A stretch of 64,000 nucleotides of DNA. It comes from Shouchella xiaoxiensis. GTDB lineage: Bacteria; Bacillota; Bacilli; Bacillales; Bacillaceae_D. Shown piece after piece: positions 17,415 through 26,251 of this stretch. The position numbers and the translations under genes are program-made. Position 1 is the first letter of the stretch; each line of letters begins with the position of its first letter. The stretch lies in contig NZ_JAFBCV010000007.1 in NCBI RefSeq assembly GCF_016907895.1, positions 62,001 through 126,000 of the forward strand. Reading direction: 5' to 3'. Under the pieces are notes generated by a model. It searched no databases, was not told where the DNA came from, and worked only from the letters and a program-made list of their open reading frames with translations.

Positions 17415-17741
17415 TTAGCAAAAAGAGCGGTACAAACTTGCCGAGAATACGGCTGTTGTCCAAGTGAAAGGAAATATAAATAAACAGGTTCCTACCACAA
17501 TAAGAGAACCGCTTCTTGTAAACCATTGATAATAATAGTTAACGGCCCAAAGAAACAACAGAGCAACCATTAATAACGGATATAAGATCACTAACGATAT
17601 CGAGCATGTCCCCATATAGTCGATCCATTGAGAAACACCTATAACCAAAATCATCAGTAAATAAAGCAGATTAATCGTATGGATAACGAATGTTTTAAAG
17701 CGTTCATATTTTGACTTTACCGGTTGATAACGTGGATTCAT
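17415..17741 (-). CDS. Small integral membrane protein, unknown function
   Basis: 108 residues with a basic N-terminus (MNPRYQPVKSKYERFK) and three to four hydrophobic segments covering nearly all of the rest. GAAGGTG lies before the ATG. It is upstream of, and same strand as, the GNAT gene (28 bp), so probably cotranscribed. No family recognised. Confidence 0.7.
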   Translation of the reverse strand: MNPRYQPVKSKYERFKTFVIHTINLLYLLMILVIGVSQWIDYMGTCSISLVILYPLLMVALLFLWAVNYYYQWFTRSGSLIVVGTCLFIFPFTWTTAVFSASLYRSFC

Positions 17742-17865
17742 TTTCCTAACACCTTCTCTATCTTGTTCGTTTACTTTACATCATTTTCCTTGATTTGAAA
17801 ACAAAATTTTCTTTAAAATGAAACACTTATCCGCGTTGCTACGTATCTTAAACGAGGTGAATGAG

Positions 17866-18063
17866 ATGTATATTTACGAGTATGTTGAAGTAGGTCTATC
17901 CAATTTTTTGAGTACAAATGCCCACCGATCGATTATTAATGATTACGCATCAAAAGGCTGGCGCTACGTGGGATCGGTACCAAACCGTACTGGAGGATAC
18001 GGCCAATTAAAGTCTAATGATCTCGTTTTTGAACGGTATATAGAAGAATCTTCAACGAGTTGA
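17866..18063 (+). CDS. DUF4177 domain protein
   Basis: 65 residues from the ATG at 17866, which has GAGGTGA upstream; an earlier in-frame ATG at 17818 lacks a ribosome site and would add a non-conserved extension. The core MYIYEYVEVGL, NDYASKGWRYVGSVP and DLVFERYIE matches the roughly 60-residue DUF4177 fold. Function unknown. Its stop overlaps the -35 box of the metG leader promoter. Confidence 0.8.
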   Translation: MYIYEYVEVGLSNFLSTNAHRSIINDYASKGWRYVGSVPNRTGGYGQLKSNDLVFERYIEESSTS

Positions 18064-18087
18064 CTTTAGCAAAAAACATGCTATGAT
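18060..18087 (+). promoter_or_regulatory. Promoter of the metG T-box leader
   Basis: TTGACT, 16-bp spacer, TATGAT with an extended TG element (TGCTATGAT). Confidence 0.75.
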
Positions 18088-18111
18088 GTGCTATATTCAT
18101 ACCAAACAAAA

Positions 18112-18395
18112 GCAATGATAGGGAAAGTAAATCCACTTATTCTTACACAGAGAGCTTCGGTTGCTGAAAAGAAGCAAAGAATCGTTGATTGAAAATGGCC
18201 CTGGAGCTGCATCGTTGAGCGTACCCGTTAGACGATGACGAGAGTTGGCACTCGTTACAACTGTCACAGTATAAGAACCTATTTTTGCGTTCCGTACTTG
18301 TTGAGGCTAGTTATGTGAATAACTGGTAAATAAAGGTGGTAACACGGGTATAAGCTCGTCCTTGGATCAATGATCCTTGGGCGGGCTTTTTTAGT
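18112..18395 (+). ncRNA. T-box leader, tRNA-Met responsive
   Basis: Stem I landmarks: AGAGAG near 18149 and GGTTGCTG distal loop. The specifier is read as ATG at 18195-18197 in the context GAAA-ATG, matching tRNA-Met. The T-box proper is AAAGGTGGTAACACGGG near 18332, whose TGGT pairs with the uncharged ACCA end. The leader ends in a GC-rich hairpin (18352-18391) with six T residues, the regulated terminator directly before metG. Read-through occurs when uncharged tRNA-Met accumulates. Confidence 0.9.
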
Positions 18396-18420
18396 TTTCA
18401 AAAATAAAGGAGGAAAAAAG

Positions 18421-20055
18421 ATGAATGTATTTATTGGAGGAGCATGGCCATACGCAAACGGTTCTTTGCATGTCGGTCATGTCGCCAGCTTATTGCCAGG
18501 CGACTTGCTCGCTCGCTACTACCGACAAAAGGGTGATCAGGTGTTATATGTATCTGGCAGCGACTGTAACGGAACGCCCATTTCGGTTCGTGCCCGTCAA
18601 GAAGGCGTGCCTGCAGAAACGATAACCAATCGTTATCATACTGAGTTTGTGTCGTGCTTCAAACAGCTAGGCTTTAGCTTTGATCACTATACTCATACAG
18701 ATGAAGCGCATCACCACGAAACGGTTCAGAGCATTTTTCAGCAGCTCTATAAGAACAACACAATTGAGCTAAAAGAAGTAGAGCAAGCTTTCTGCAATCG
18801 CTGTGATCAGTTTCTACCTGATCGGTTTGTTGAGGGCCAGTGCCCTAGTTGTGGTATGAGCGCACGCGGAGATCAATGTGATCATTGCGCCACCATTCTT
18901 GAACCGCTTGAGCTGCTTCAAAAAAAATGCAAACTTTGCGGAGACGAACCGACAAGAAAGCAGACCGAGCATTTTTATTTTAAACTATCTGCTTTTCAAG
19001 CAGAGCTAGAACGCTATCTAGAAGTCGCAAGAAATGAAGGACGCTGGCGTGAAAATGCGATTCATTTGACTGAGCGTTACTTGCAGGAAGGATTACTGGA
19101 TCGAGCGGTCTCACGGGATTTGTCCATTGGCGTTCCTGTTCCTATAAAAGGATATGAAGACAAGAAAATCTACGTTTGGATTGAGGCAGTTTCTGGCTAT
19201 TACTCGGCTAGCAAGCAGTGGGCAGCGGCAACAGGTCAGGATGATGCATCCTTCTGGACTAAAGAGACCCGTTCGTATTACGTTCACGGTAAAGACAACA
19301 TCCCGTTTCATTCGATCATTTGGCCGGCGATATTACTTGGACTCAAACAGCCAGCGTTACCGACACATATCGTTTCCAATGAATACGTGACGATAGAAAA
19401 AAGAAAGCTATCAACCAGCCAAAACTGGGCCGTCTGGCTACCCGATATGTTAAAGAGCTACGATCCAGATTCGATTCGGTATTTCTTAACGATTAATGCC
19501 CCGGAAAACCGTGATTCCGACTTTTCCTGGCGCGAATTTGTGTATAGTCATAACAGCGAGCTGCTTGGTGCATACGGCAATTTCGTCAATCGAACGCTGA
19601 AGTTTATCGAAAAATCCTATCAGCACGAAGTCCCAACAGGAACCATTGACCCTACTTTCAAAGCAGAGGTACACGATTTGTATGATCGCGTGGGGCACTT
19701 GTTTAAACAGACACAATTTAAACGAGCTGTTGAAGAAATTTTTGCTGTTGTTCGCAAAGCCAACAAATATTTTGATGACCAGCAGCCGTGGCTCCAGGTG
19801 AAACATGACGATCGTGCCTGCCGCGATACGCTCGCTACCTGCACATATCTCATTGCAAACCTCGCTCAACTGCTTGCACCAATTTTGCCTTTTTCAAGTG
19901 AAAAAATATGCGAGTGGCTCAGTCTTAAGACGTTCAATTGGCAGCCGATTGAATTAGCAGCAACATCAATCCCAACAGTCGCTCCCTTATTCAAGCGAAT
20001 TGATGTTGGCACGATCGAAACAGAAACCAAAAAGCTAAATCAACAACCCTTTTAG
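18421..20055 (+). CDS. metG: Methionyl-tRNA synthetase, two-zinc-knuckle (type 2) form
   Basis: 544 residues from the ATG at 18421 (AAGGAGG upstream; an earlier in-frame ATG lies inside the terminator hairpin). HIGH motif is HVGH at residues 17-20. The connective insertion carries four CxxC pairs (CNRC, CPSC, CDHC, CKLC), the two-knuckle form of E. coli/archaeal-like enzymes rather than the single-knuckle B. subtilis MetS. The signature loop reads KRKLSTSQ in place of KMSKS. The protein stops after the anticodon-binding helical domain and lacks the C-terminal Trbp111-like domain of B. subtilis MetS (about 660 aa). Regulated by the T-box upstream. Likely a second or replacing MetRS. Confidence 0.9.
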   Translation: MNVFIGGAWPYANGSLHVGHVASLLPGDLLARYYRQKGDQVLYVSGSDCNGTPISVRARQEGVPAETITNRYHTEFVSCFKQLGFSFDHYTHTDEAHHHETVQSIFQQLYKNNTIELKEVEQAFCNRCDQFLPDRFVEGQCPSCGMSARGDQCDHCATILEPLELLQKKCKLCGDEPTRKQTEHFYFKLSAFQAELERYLEVARNEGRWRENAIHLTERYLQEGLLDRAVSRDLSIGVPVPIKGYEDKKIYVWIEAVSGYYSASKQWAAATGQDDASFWTKETRSYYVHGKDNIPFHSIIWPAILLGLKQPALPTHIVSNEYVTIEKRKLSTSQNWAVWLPDMLKSYDPDSIRYFLTINAPENRDSDFSWREFVYSHNSELLGAYGNFVNRTLKFIEKSYQHEVPTGTIDPTFKAEVHDLYDRVGHLFKQTQFKRAVEEIFAVVRKANKYFDDQQPWLQVKHDDRACRDTLATCTYLIANLAQLLAPILPFSSEKICEWLSLKTFNWQPIELAATSIPTVAPLFKRIDVGTIETETKKLNQQPF

Positions 20056-20098
20056 CAAAAAAATCCATGATACATTTAATTAAAAAGGAGGAGTTGAT

Positions 20099-20263
20099 AT
20101 GAAAATCTCCCGCCTGTTCATCTGGATTATTTGCCTGATGCAGCTAACCGTTCTCATTCATATCACCATTCTCGATGGTGCATGGAGCGGTTTAGTGCTA
20201 GCGTTCACAACGGTTTTATCCGGCTTTGCTTTGGTTGCATATGGAACGAGAGATTCCACCTAA
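20099..20263 (+). CDS. Small hydrophobic protein, unknown
   Basis: 54 residues starting MKISRLFIWIICLM, with two hydrophobic segments separated by DGAWSG. AAGGAGGAG lies five bases before the ATG, and the stop falls on a strong terminator, so this is a real small gene at the end of the metG transcript. No family recognised. Confidence 0.7.
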   Translation: MKISRLFIWIICLMQLTVLIHITILDGAWSGLVLAFTTVLSGFALVAYGTRDST

Positions 20264-20292
20264 AAAAGATCTGGCTGCGCCAGATCTTTTTT
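20262..20292. terminator. Bidirectional terminator after metG unit and RidA gene
   Basis: AAAAAAGATCTGGC / GCCAGATCTTTTTT perfect 14-bp arms, TGC loop. Confidence 0.93.
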
Positions 20293-20692
20293 ATAGCGGC
20301 ATTTCCGTTGCTTTACATGCCCAGGCATCAATTTCGACTTTAAAGACTGGTGCAGCTAGCGCAACAACATAGATCATTGTTGTACAAGGTAAGGCCTCTC
20401 CTAAGAAAGCTTGAATGCGCTCTCTTCTTTCTGCTGCGTCAAAATCCCCCACTAAGTAAAAGACGAGCTTCGTAAGATCACTTACGCCCATTTCTGCCGC
20501 TTCCAAATTTCGCTTCACATTCTCAAATGCCAAGCTCAATTGATCCATTGGGCTGTCCGGAACCGTTCCATCTTGTTCCATTCCTAATTGTCCAGATAGA
20601 TTCAACCACCGATTGTCTCCTGTTACTTCAATTTGATGTACATAAGGGGCAACTGGCTTATGGACAGTTGCCGGATTTCGCGCTTGCTTCAT
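20291..20692 (-). CDS. RidA/YjgF family protein
   Basis: 133 residues from the ATG at 20692, preceded by GAAAGGG; an upstream TTG is less well spaced. The family removes reactive enamine/imine intermediates or has other deaminase roles. Visible features: NLSGQLGMEQDG, the central FENVKRNLEAAEMGVSDLTKLVFYL helix-strand, and PCTTMIYVVALAAPVFKVEIDAWA at the end. In active RidA an Arg occupies the TR.x.V.V strand; here the position reads TTMIYV, so deaminase activity is doubtful. It is the last gene of the minus-strand GNAT cluster. Confidence 0.88.
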   Translation of the reverse strand: MKQARNPATVHKPVAPYVHQIEVTGDNRWLNLSGQLGMEQDGTVPDSPMDQLSLAFENVKRNLEAAEMGVSDLTKLVFYLVGDFDAAERRERIQAFLGEALPCTTMIYVVALAAPVFKVEIDAWACKATEMPL

Positions 20693-20729
20693 GCAGTTCA
20701 ACCCTTTCTTCTACGAAAATGTGGTTCTA

Positions 20730-20843
20730 TCAGCCAAACTTTTTAATTAAAGAAATCGTTGCTAACACGACAATTACCGCTACACCAAGCGCCACAGCCC
20801 AAACCCACCATGGCCAGCCAAAATCAATTGCAACTACATCCAT
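20730..20843 (-). CDS. Single-span membrane mini-protein
   Basis: 37 residues, MDVVAIDFGWPWWVWAVAL followed by a Val/Ile-rich span and ISLIKKFG at the end. A GGAGGGGATTGAAG ribosome site precedes the ATG. It lies between a GNAT gene and the RidA gene on the same strand. Unknown function; the W-rich membrane entry is distinctive. Confidence 0.65.
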   Translation of the reverse strand: MDVVAIDFGWPWWVWAVALGVAVIVVLATISLIKKFG

Positions 20844-20875
20844 CTTCAATCCCCTCCTTTTCTAATTGTGCTCGA

Positions 20876-21337
20876 TCAAACAGAAAACGTTTGAACCACC
20901 TTATTGTCTCTTTCTTCCTCAGTAAACGTTCCCGCTACAGCCTCGTTAATCACTCGGCGCCAAAAAGCCTGGGCTGGCTCGTTGTTCTTTAGTTGCGATA
21001 TTTCCCAGTTGCCTCGATGTTGATGGAAAATTTTATGTACAATAGCTTTGCCAAAACCACCACGCCGATGTCGTTTCATAATAAAAAACTCAGCAATACT
21101 TGTATGCGTTCTGCTTTCTTTTACTAGGACAAAGCCGATATAATGCACACCTTTTTTAATTAAGTATGGAAAATAAGCTGGATTAACCCAATAGGCAGCT
21201 AAAGGATAGTCATCGTATTTTCCATTGCCTTCAACCTCAATGGGCATGTACTCGGAAAAATCATAAATATAAAACTGAAACAAATGCTTAAGCACTTCTT
21301 CATCGGCCTGAGTAGCTCGTATTAGCTCGACGCCCAT
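20876..21337 (-). CDS. GNAT acetyltransferase
   Basis: 153 residues from the ATG at 21337 (AAAGGGGTGACATCC upstream). Acetyl-CoA motif A is degenerate but readable as IAEFFIMKRHRRGGFGKAIVHKIF, followed by AQAFWRRVINEAV. The N-terminal FYIYDFSEYMP occurs in a subgroup of GNATs annotated as predicted acetyltransferases. Its start overlaps the preceding GNAT gene by 38 bp, implying coupled expression. Substrate unknown. Confidence 0.88.
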   Translation of the reverse strand: MGVELIRATQADEEVLKHLFQFYIYDFSEYMPIEVEGNGKYDDYPLAAYWVNPAYFPYLIKKGVHYIGFVLVKESRTHTSIAEFFIMKRHRRGGFGKAIVHKIFHQHRGNWEISQLKNNEPAQAFWRRVINEAVAGTFTEEERDNKVVQTFSV

Positions 21338-21818
21338 GGATGTCACCCCTTTCCAATACACGTTTCATTGCAACAATTTGTACAGGCTGATTGTTTCGAT
21401 TTATAACAATCGATTCTTCATAGATTTCAAATCCAACCGATTGATACAGCTGTAGATTTTTCTTGACAGCAGCCCTCACTTTACAATAAATGGTTTCAAC
21501 GCCTTGTTCCCTTGCTATTTGTTCTAATGCTTGCAGCAATTGCTTCGCCATGCCCTGACCTTGTTTTTCGGGGATAACTGACAGACGGTAAAACGTCAAT
21601 GTCTTCCCTTCAAGAGTAAAGCGCACCATCGCTACTGGCTTGCTATATTCCCACATTAGAAGCGCCTGTCCATTCGTTTGTAAATCTTCAGCAACCAGCT
21701 CAACCGTTTCTGCCAGAGCACTTGATGGGGGATCGGCTTGTTGATATTCCCAGAATGCTTTCATCATCACGCTATATATCGTTTCTGGGTCTCGCGAATG
21801 TTCAATGTGAATCGTCAC
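21300..21818 (-). CDS. GNAT acetyltransferase
   Basis: 172 residues from a GTG at 21818 with GAGGAGGGGGATTTAG upstream; longer in-frame starts read through that ribosome site. Conserved: YRLSVIPEKQGQGMAKQLLQALEQIA (motif A, Q-x-x-G-x-G/A loop), IYCKVRAAVKKNLQLYQSVGFEIYEE and a C-terminal MKRVL. A general small-molecule N-acetyltransferase; substrate unknown. First gene of a four-gene minus-strand set (two GNATs, a mini-protein, RidA). Confidence 0.88.
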   Translation of the reverse strand: MTIHIEHSRDPETIYSVMMKAFWEYQQADPPSSALAETVELVAEDLQTNGQALLMWEYSKPVAMVRFTLEGKTLTFYRLSVIPEKQGQGMAKQLLQALEQIAREQGVETIYCKVRAAVKKNLQLYQSVGFEIYEESIVINRNNQPVQIVAMKRVLERGDIHGRRANTSYSGR

Positions 21819-21922
21819 CCTAAATCCCCCTCCTCGGAACTTCCTCACCACCTAAAAACTATATGCAGCAATGGTTTGGAGCGTATTTTACTCAAAAATC
21901 CCTCCAGCTTGGTCACCATCTT

Positions 21923-21972
21923 AAAAAGGGTAAAAACGCTACTTTACCCCCCTTTGAAAAGGGTAAAAACGA
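21923..21972. repeat. Short direct repeat in a 313-bp intergenic gap (21819-22131)
   Basis: AAAAGGGTAAAAACG occurs twice, ending at 21938 and 21972, 34 bp apart, with TTTACCCCCCTTT between them as a partial inverted copy. The rest of the gap 21819-22131 shows no convincing gene or terminator. Confidence 0.45.
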
Positions 21973-22131
21973 GACCTTTCTATCGTCTAAAAATCGTTCA
22001 AAAACCTTTTTATAGCAAGCTTTTTCGCGTTTTTTCCCGGTGGGCGTATCCTCTATCTCTTGTGCGGCGCTCCGAACCCTGTTCTATTCCTTCAAATTTT
22101 CCATCAAAAAAAGAAAAAAGTAGCAGCGGTT

Positions 22132-22623
22132 TTAGCTTTGCTCCATTAGCTGTTTTCCCAGTTCAATCTCATCATGAATCGGAATCTTGTCATAACCCAC
22201 TAAAGGAATGCTCGGTTTTTGAACTCTTGCCTGCTTAACAGCATCAATTATAATACGTCTTAATCGGTAGCCTCGTTTCTGATAGAATGCTAATGCGTAT
22301 AGATTATCATTTGTTGTTACAAGTGAAATCTTGTTTATCTGATTCCTTAACGCATGTTGTTCAATCGCCTGAAGTAAAGCCTTGCCAACTCCCCGTCCTT
22401 CTACAATACTATCAAGCGAAATAATTTCCACGCTCTCTTCTCTCTCCATATATGTAAGCAGTCCAATTATTTCGTTTTTTTCGTTTAAAGCAATAAATCC
22501 GTCCATAGAAGCACAGTCATACACGCCACTTGAAATAACCATTTGTGTTGAACCCCAACGCGCTTGAAAGAAATGCGTCACATCGCCTTGTACGTTTGGT
22601 TCAATCGGTTTAATTATCAACAT
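22132..22623 (-). CDS. GNAT acetyltransferase
   Basis: 163 residues. Motif A is ISLDSIVEGRGVGKALLQAIEQHA, then NDNLYALAFYQKRGYRLRRI, the standard C-terminal GNAT strand and helix. The C-terminus IPIHDEIELGKQL is shared by a group of Bacillus GNATs. GAAAAGGTG lies before the ATG. Monocistronic by spacing. Substrate unknown. Confidence 0.9.
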   Translation of the reverse strand: MLIIKPIEPNVQGDVTHFFQARWGSTQMVISSGVYDCASMDGFIALNEKNEIIGLLTYMEREESVEIISLDSIVEGRGVGKALLQAIEQHALRNQINKISLVTTNDNLYALAFYQKRGYRLRRIIIDAVKQARVQKPSIPLVGYDKIPIHDEIELGKQLMEQS

Positions 22624-22684
22624 AAAGTCACCTTTTCTAAAAAATAAGGGGAGTTTGTATTTGAAAGACCCCCCTCCAGACTAT

Positions 22685-23743
22685 TTAAATGGCACGCTTG
22701 AACATCCAGCGATTTTGGAAGAAAAACGCTGCCTGCTTTCCACCAAGCTTAATAATTTCTTTTGCATCTTTCTTTAATTCTTCATTTCCGCTCACTTTTT
22801 CATCTGATAAATAAATGGCATATAGCCCTTTTTTTATCAGCAAATGAAACTTCTCATCCGGCAAACCAGCTAGGCGCTGAGTCGCTTGTTCATCAAGAAA
22901 ACGGAAGCGTTCAAACAGCTCTGTTTTTGTCTCGTAATAAGCTGCGAAATTCATTTCATTTTCCAAACGATCTTCTTCTTGGTCAATAAAATAATCAAGC
23001 ATAATGTGCAACCCTTGCACCCATGGAAAATACGCTTCTTTGATTTGTTTTGACACTTCTTTTGTTCGTGGAGCGGAAGAAGCATAGGCCGCAAGCGTGT
23101 AGAGCGCAAGCGTTGATGCGGCACCACAGGCAAATTCATACCAGCGCATTCCCGGAACTAGCGCTTGATTTTCTTCATAAAATTGAACGAGTAGCGGCTC
23201 GCGCTTGTCCTCTTCAACGTGCTTGTACACTTGGAAATCAATATAGTATTGCGACACTTCTTTCATGTCAGCCTGCATCACCTCAAAGCCTGGAAACGTC
23301 TGAATGGCTTCCCGGCAACTAGCAACCAGTTTCTTCAAGTAACCATCATCATTAAATCCAGGTCGATGCTGATAGTAGTCCCCCATATCGCCGTCTTTCT
23401 CAAGCGAATCGAGTAACGCTTGGTGCATTGCCCGGAAATCATCAGGATTGTGGCTGTCATTTTTATCGCACAGCGTGTCCAAGTAATCGCAGATCGATTG
23501 GTAGCCAACCATAAACTGGACGTATCCATCTTGGTTATCACCAGCAAGCAGACCAATGATACTTCCACCTTCCGCGTGAAACGTCTTGTCGTTCACCGTC
23601 CAGGTTGCTTGATTGCGAATTTCTTCATCCTGTATTTTCTGACCTTCTTGTTTCCAGTAAGCAAGCTGTTTATGTGCTTTTGGGATCGTTTCTTTTTTGG
23701 CGCGCTTTACGACTTTTAACGCGCTTGTTGGAACAGTTTGCAT
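22685..23743 (-). CDS. ytpB: Tetraprenyl-beta-curcumene synthase (DUF2600)
   Basis: 352 residues, all-helical, matching B. subtilis YtpB, a large terpene synthase that converts heptaprenyl diphosphate to tetraprenyl-beta-curcumene, precursor of sporulene-type C35 terpenoids. Recognised by EGGSIIGLLAGDNQDGYVQFMV, QSICDYLDTLCDKNDS (the Asp-rich substrate/magnesium region), HQALLDSLEKDGDMGDYYQ and DYFIDQEEDRLENEMNF. Length fits. Encoded alone, between terminatorless gaps. Membrane-associated lipid metabolism is the expected role. Confidence 0.93.
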   Translation of the reverse strand: MQTVPTSALKVVKRAKKETIPKAHKQLAYWKQEGQKIQDEEIRNQATWTVNDKTFHAEGGSIIGLLAGDNQDGYVQFMVGYQSICDYLDTLCDKNDSHNPDDFRAMHQALLDSLEKDGDMGDYYQHRPGFNDDGYLKKLVASCREAIQTFPGFEVMQADMKEVSQYYIDFQVYKHVEEDKREPLLVQFYEENQALVPGMRWYEFACGAASTLALYTLAAYASSAPRTKEVSKQIKEAYFPWVQGLHIMLDYFIDQEEDRLENEMNFAAYYETKTELFERFRFLDEQATQRLAGLPDEKFHLLIKKGLYAIYLSDEKVSGNEELKKDAKEIIKLGGKQAAFFFQNRWMFKRAI

Positions 23744-23838
23744 CGATTGTACACCAACCTTAGTGAATTGTTTTTTCTATTGTACCACCTGAAAAGCGGA
23801 AAGAACACGAAACAACATCTTCCTCAAATGCTTATGTG

Positions 23839-24381
23839 CTAGATCATCCGATTCTGACGTCCATATGTCAATAACGCTTCGTAAGGATCACCATTTAAGC
23901 CTAATAATGTACAAAAAGCTGGCTCTGTCTTTACCCCTTTTCGCTTTAAGTTGATAATTGGCTGCCTTAGTTCTGGATGGCGCTGCAGAATGGCGTGTTC
24001 AATAACCATATGTAAATAAGCGTACTGCTCTGTAACGGTCTGGTTCTGGCCAAACAGTTCAAATTCAAACCCACCATAATTGAAATTCACTTTTATAATC
24101 GGCTTACTACGAATGTGTTTTCTTTTCACACAAAAGCAAGCCAGATCACCATAAAACTGACGTACACTCTGTTCAAATTGGGAAAAATCAGCAACATCTA
24201 GAATAATGTCAAGATCAGATACGTCTGTATCAATTTCTAGTGGAATCGTTCCACATAAAACCGGGTTGTAACTAGCTAACTTAGTCAATAGCTGAAGTTC
24301 GTTTAATGTATCAAACGCTCTTCTCTGTTTTGAATTCCCTGCTGCCAAATAGTCGATTGTCTTGAAGTTCACCAGACTCAT
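23839..24381 (-). CDS. DUF4269 nucleotidyltransferase-fold protein
   Basis: 180 residues from the ATG at 24381 (GGAG six bases upstream); its A is shared with the stop of the upstream gene (TAATG), so translation is coupled. The motif GTIPLEIDTDVSDLDIIL resembles the catalytic G-S...DxD strand of minimal nucleotidyltransferases, although the usual Ser is replaced by the TIP variant typical of DUF4269. Reaction unknown. Confidence 0.85.
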   Translation of the reverse strand: MSLVNFKTIDYLAAGNSKQRRAFDTLNELQLLTKLASYNPVLCGTIPLEIDTDVSDLDIILDVADFSQFEQSVRQFYGDLACFCVKRKHIRSKPIIKVNFNYGGFEFELFGQNQTVTEQYAYLHMVIEHAILQRHPELRQPIINLKRKGVKTEPAFCTLLGLNGDPYEALLTYGRQNRMI

Positions 24382-24956
24382 TAAAAGCTCCACTCGACTA
24401 CTCTTGTGTCATTCTCCATTTGTTTAACCGTGACCTTAATTGCTGGTAGGTCATCTGTAAGTGGCGGGGTGATAACAAACCGTTCTGTTTTCGTACCTGA
24501 TGACCCAACGCCATCCGTTTTAATCACCTGAAAGCTTGACCCTAGATCGATCATCGTATAGGTAGGAGTTTCCTCGTAACGATTGTTATCCCATATCGTC
24601 TGCAACACCATTACGCTCGCATTCGTATATTGCTGTACGGTTGATATGGAGTAAATAACGCCATTCTCTTCATGCCACTTATGAACCGGAATTGTTTTTT
24701 GATAATTTTTTGGCACAACAACAGGCTTAAAATCCTTTTCGCTATTGGATGCATAAAAAATCGAATAAAGCATGTCTTCCTCCAGCTGATATTGACCTGC
24801 CCACTTTTCTAAAAGCGCATCCGTTGGAATGCCTGGATTACCTGCTGACTGTTGCTTCCGCTTCTGCAACAACGCGCAAATCTGCTCATCAATATCTTGT
24901 ATTTGCGGATGATGCGGTGCATTAACTCGAAAGCGCTCTTGCTCATACTGTCTCAT
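24381..24956 (-). CDS. Uncharacterised protein, coupled to DUF4269
   Basis: 191 residues, ATG start. The first 45 residues (HPQIQDIDEQICALLQKRKQQS) look like a short helical segment superficially similar to the first helix of chorismate mutase, but the conserved catalytic residues are not visible. The remainder is beta-rich. I do not recognise the family. Stop and start overlap with the downstream gene indicates a functional pair. Confidence 0.65.
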   Translation of the reverse strand: MRQYEQERFRVNAPHHPQIQDIDEQICALLQKRKQQSAGNPGIPTDALLEKWAGQYQLEEDMLYSIFYASNSEKDFKPVVVPKNYQKTIPVHKWHEENGVIYSISTVQQYTNASVMVLQTIWDNNRYEETPTYTMIDLGSSFQVIKTDGVGSSGTKTERFVITPPLTDDLPAIKVTVKQMENDTRVVEWSF

Positions 24957-25083
24957 ATGCTTTTCTCCTCCTAATTATCTTTCTTCTATCTTCTTCTTCA
25001 AATCATTAGATTCCTTTCGATTGTGAGGTATAGCTCGATTCGGTATACTCGACATTTAAGACTTTCATAGAAAGGATGATTGT

Positions 25084-25800
25084 TTGACTAGACTACTCGT
25101 ACTATTCCTTGCAGGCTTCATTGGACTTTTGCTCCGTTTTGTATATGTAGGTGAATTCGAATTAAATCAATTGCTACTGCTCATACTTTTTCCGATTGGA
25201 GCGATTGTCATTGCCCTATTTACACGAAAACAGTACATAAACGACCAGGAATATAGACCACCGGCTGAGATGTTAGCTCTCTCAACTCGTCTTGCCGACC
25301 GGGTGTCGGATCAACCAAAGTCTATTTTTTCTAATCAACACAAAATTGCAACGTACCAACGCGTTTATGAGAAATGGTGGCAGCGTTATGTTGCTGACGG
25401 GATGGGCCGGCCTGGAAATTGGTACTTAAAGCTTCATATATCATTTGAAGATGGTCCTACGCTGACCATCCAGGAACTACAGAAAAAGCAAGAAATCAGA
25501 ACGTGGGGAATCTATCAGAACGAAATGCAAATTGGCTCAATTGCAGTTGATCAATCACTTAAAACCGTGAAAGATCAGCAACGTAAACTGTTCGTTCAGT
25601 ATGAAGACAGGCATTATGAGTGGCAATCCGCTTTAATTGGTTCCCGTGCATCCTTGTTTGATGCGCATCAAGAGGTTGCAATAGGAGACAGGAAAGAGCG
25701 CTCAATTCGTGCATTAAGATTTACGGCTCAGCTCGATTCAGAAGAAGAACAGCTACTTACAACAACTTATCTTTTTTTCAACTATATCTTTGGAAAGTAA
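25084..25800 (+). CDS. Membrane-anchored uncharacterised protein
   Basis: 238 residues from TTG at 25084 (AAAGGATG upstream). Two N-terminal hydrophobic segments (about 3-18 and 28-47) are followed by an approximately 190-residue cytoplasmic domain containing WGIYQNEMQIGSIAVDQ and YEDRHYEWQSALIG. Family not recognised. Transcribed divergently from the DUF4269 pair and 22 bp upstream of the cupin gene. Confidence 0.65.
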   Translation: MTRLLVLFLAGFIGLLLRFVYVGEFELNQLLLLILFPIGAIVIALFTRKQYINDQEYRPPAEMLALSTRLADRVSDQPKSIFSNQHKIATYQRVYEKWWQRYVADGMGRPGNWYLKLHISFEDGPTLTIQELQKKQEIRTWGIYQNEMQIGSIAVDQSLKTVKDQQRKLFVQYEDRHYEWQSALIGSRASLFDAHQEVAIGDRKERSIRALRFTAQLDSEEEQLLTTTYLFFNYIFGK

Positions 25801-25822
25801 CTAGTTTAAGGGGGCACTGTTA

Positions 25823-26242
25823 ATGAACAAGCATATTTCTTTGAAAGAAGCAAAAGCATACGGAATTGAACCACTATTCGAAGAGATGCCTAACAAAGAA
25901 AAACGTTTTCGACTTCTAGCAAAAGATGGCTCTTCTTACTGCCGAACCGAAGCTTCGGATAAGGGGGCTTGGCAAAACAGCCACTTTCATAAACAAATGA
26001 CCGAGCTCTATGTTGTTCAATCAGGCTCAATTTTATTTGCCATCCTAGAAAGGGATACGTTTGTCATAAAGGAGCTCATCCCTGGTGATACAATGACTGT
26101 CTCACCGTACTGTCCCCACAATCTTTACCTGCATCCCGATGCCGTTATTCACACAATCAAATATGGCGATGCTACGCCGACGGCTGAACCGGATTGGTAT
26201 CCGTCTCCCGAACTTGATCACTACATAGGTAAACAATCCTAA
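25823..26242 (+). CDS. Cupin-domain protein
   Basis: 139 residues with a single beta-barrel: NSHFHKQMTELYVVQSGSILFAIL (cupin motif 1, HxH...E) and PGDTMTVSPYCPHNLYLHP (motif 2, P-H-N). Metal ligands H, H, E, H are all present, so metal-binding and possibly isomerase, dioxygenase or sensor activity is plausible. AAGGGGG precedes the ATG. Substrate unknown. Confidence 0.85.
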   Translation: MNKHISLKEAKAYGIEPLFEEMPNKEKRFRLLAKDGSSYCRTEASDKGAWQNSHFHKQMTELYVVQSGSILFAILERDTFVIKELIPGDTMTVSPYCPHNLYLHPDAVIHTIKYGDATPTAEPDWYPSPELDHYIGKQS

Positions 26243-26251
26243 AGATGTTGC

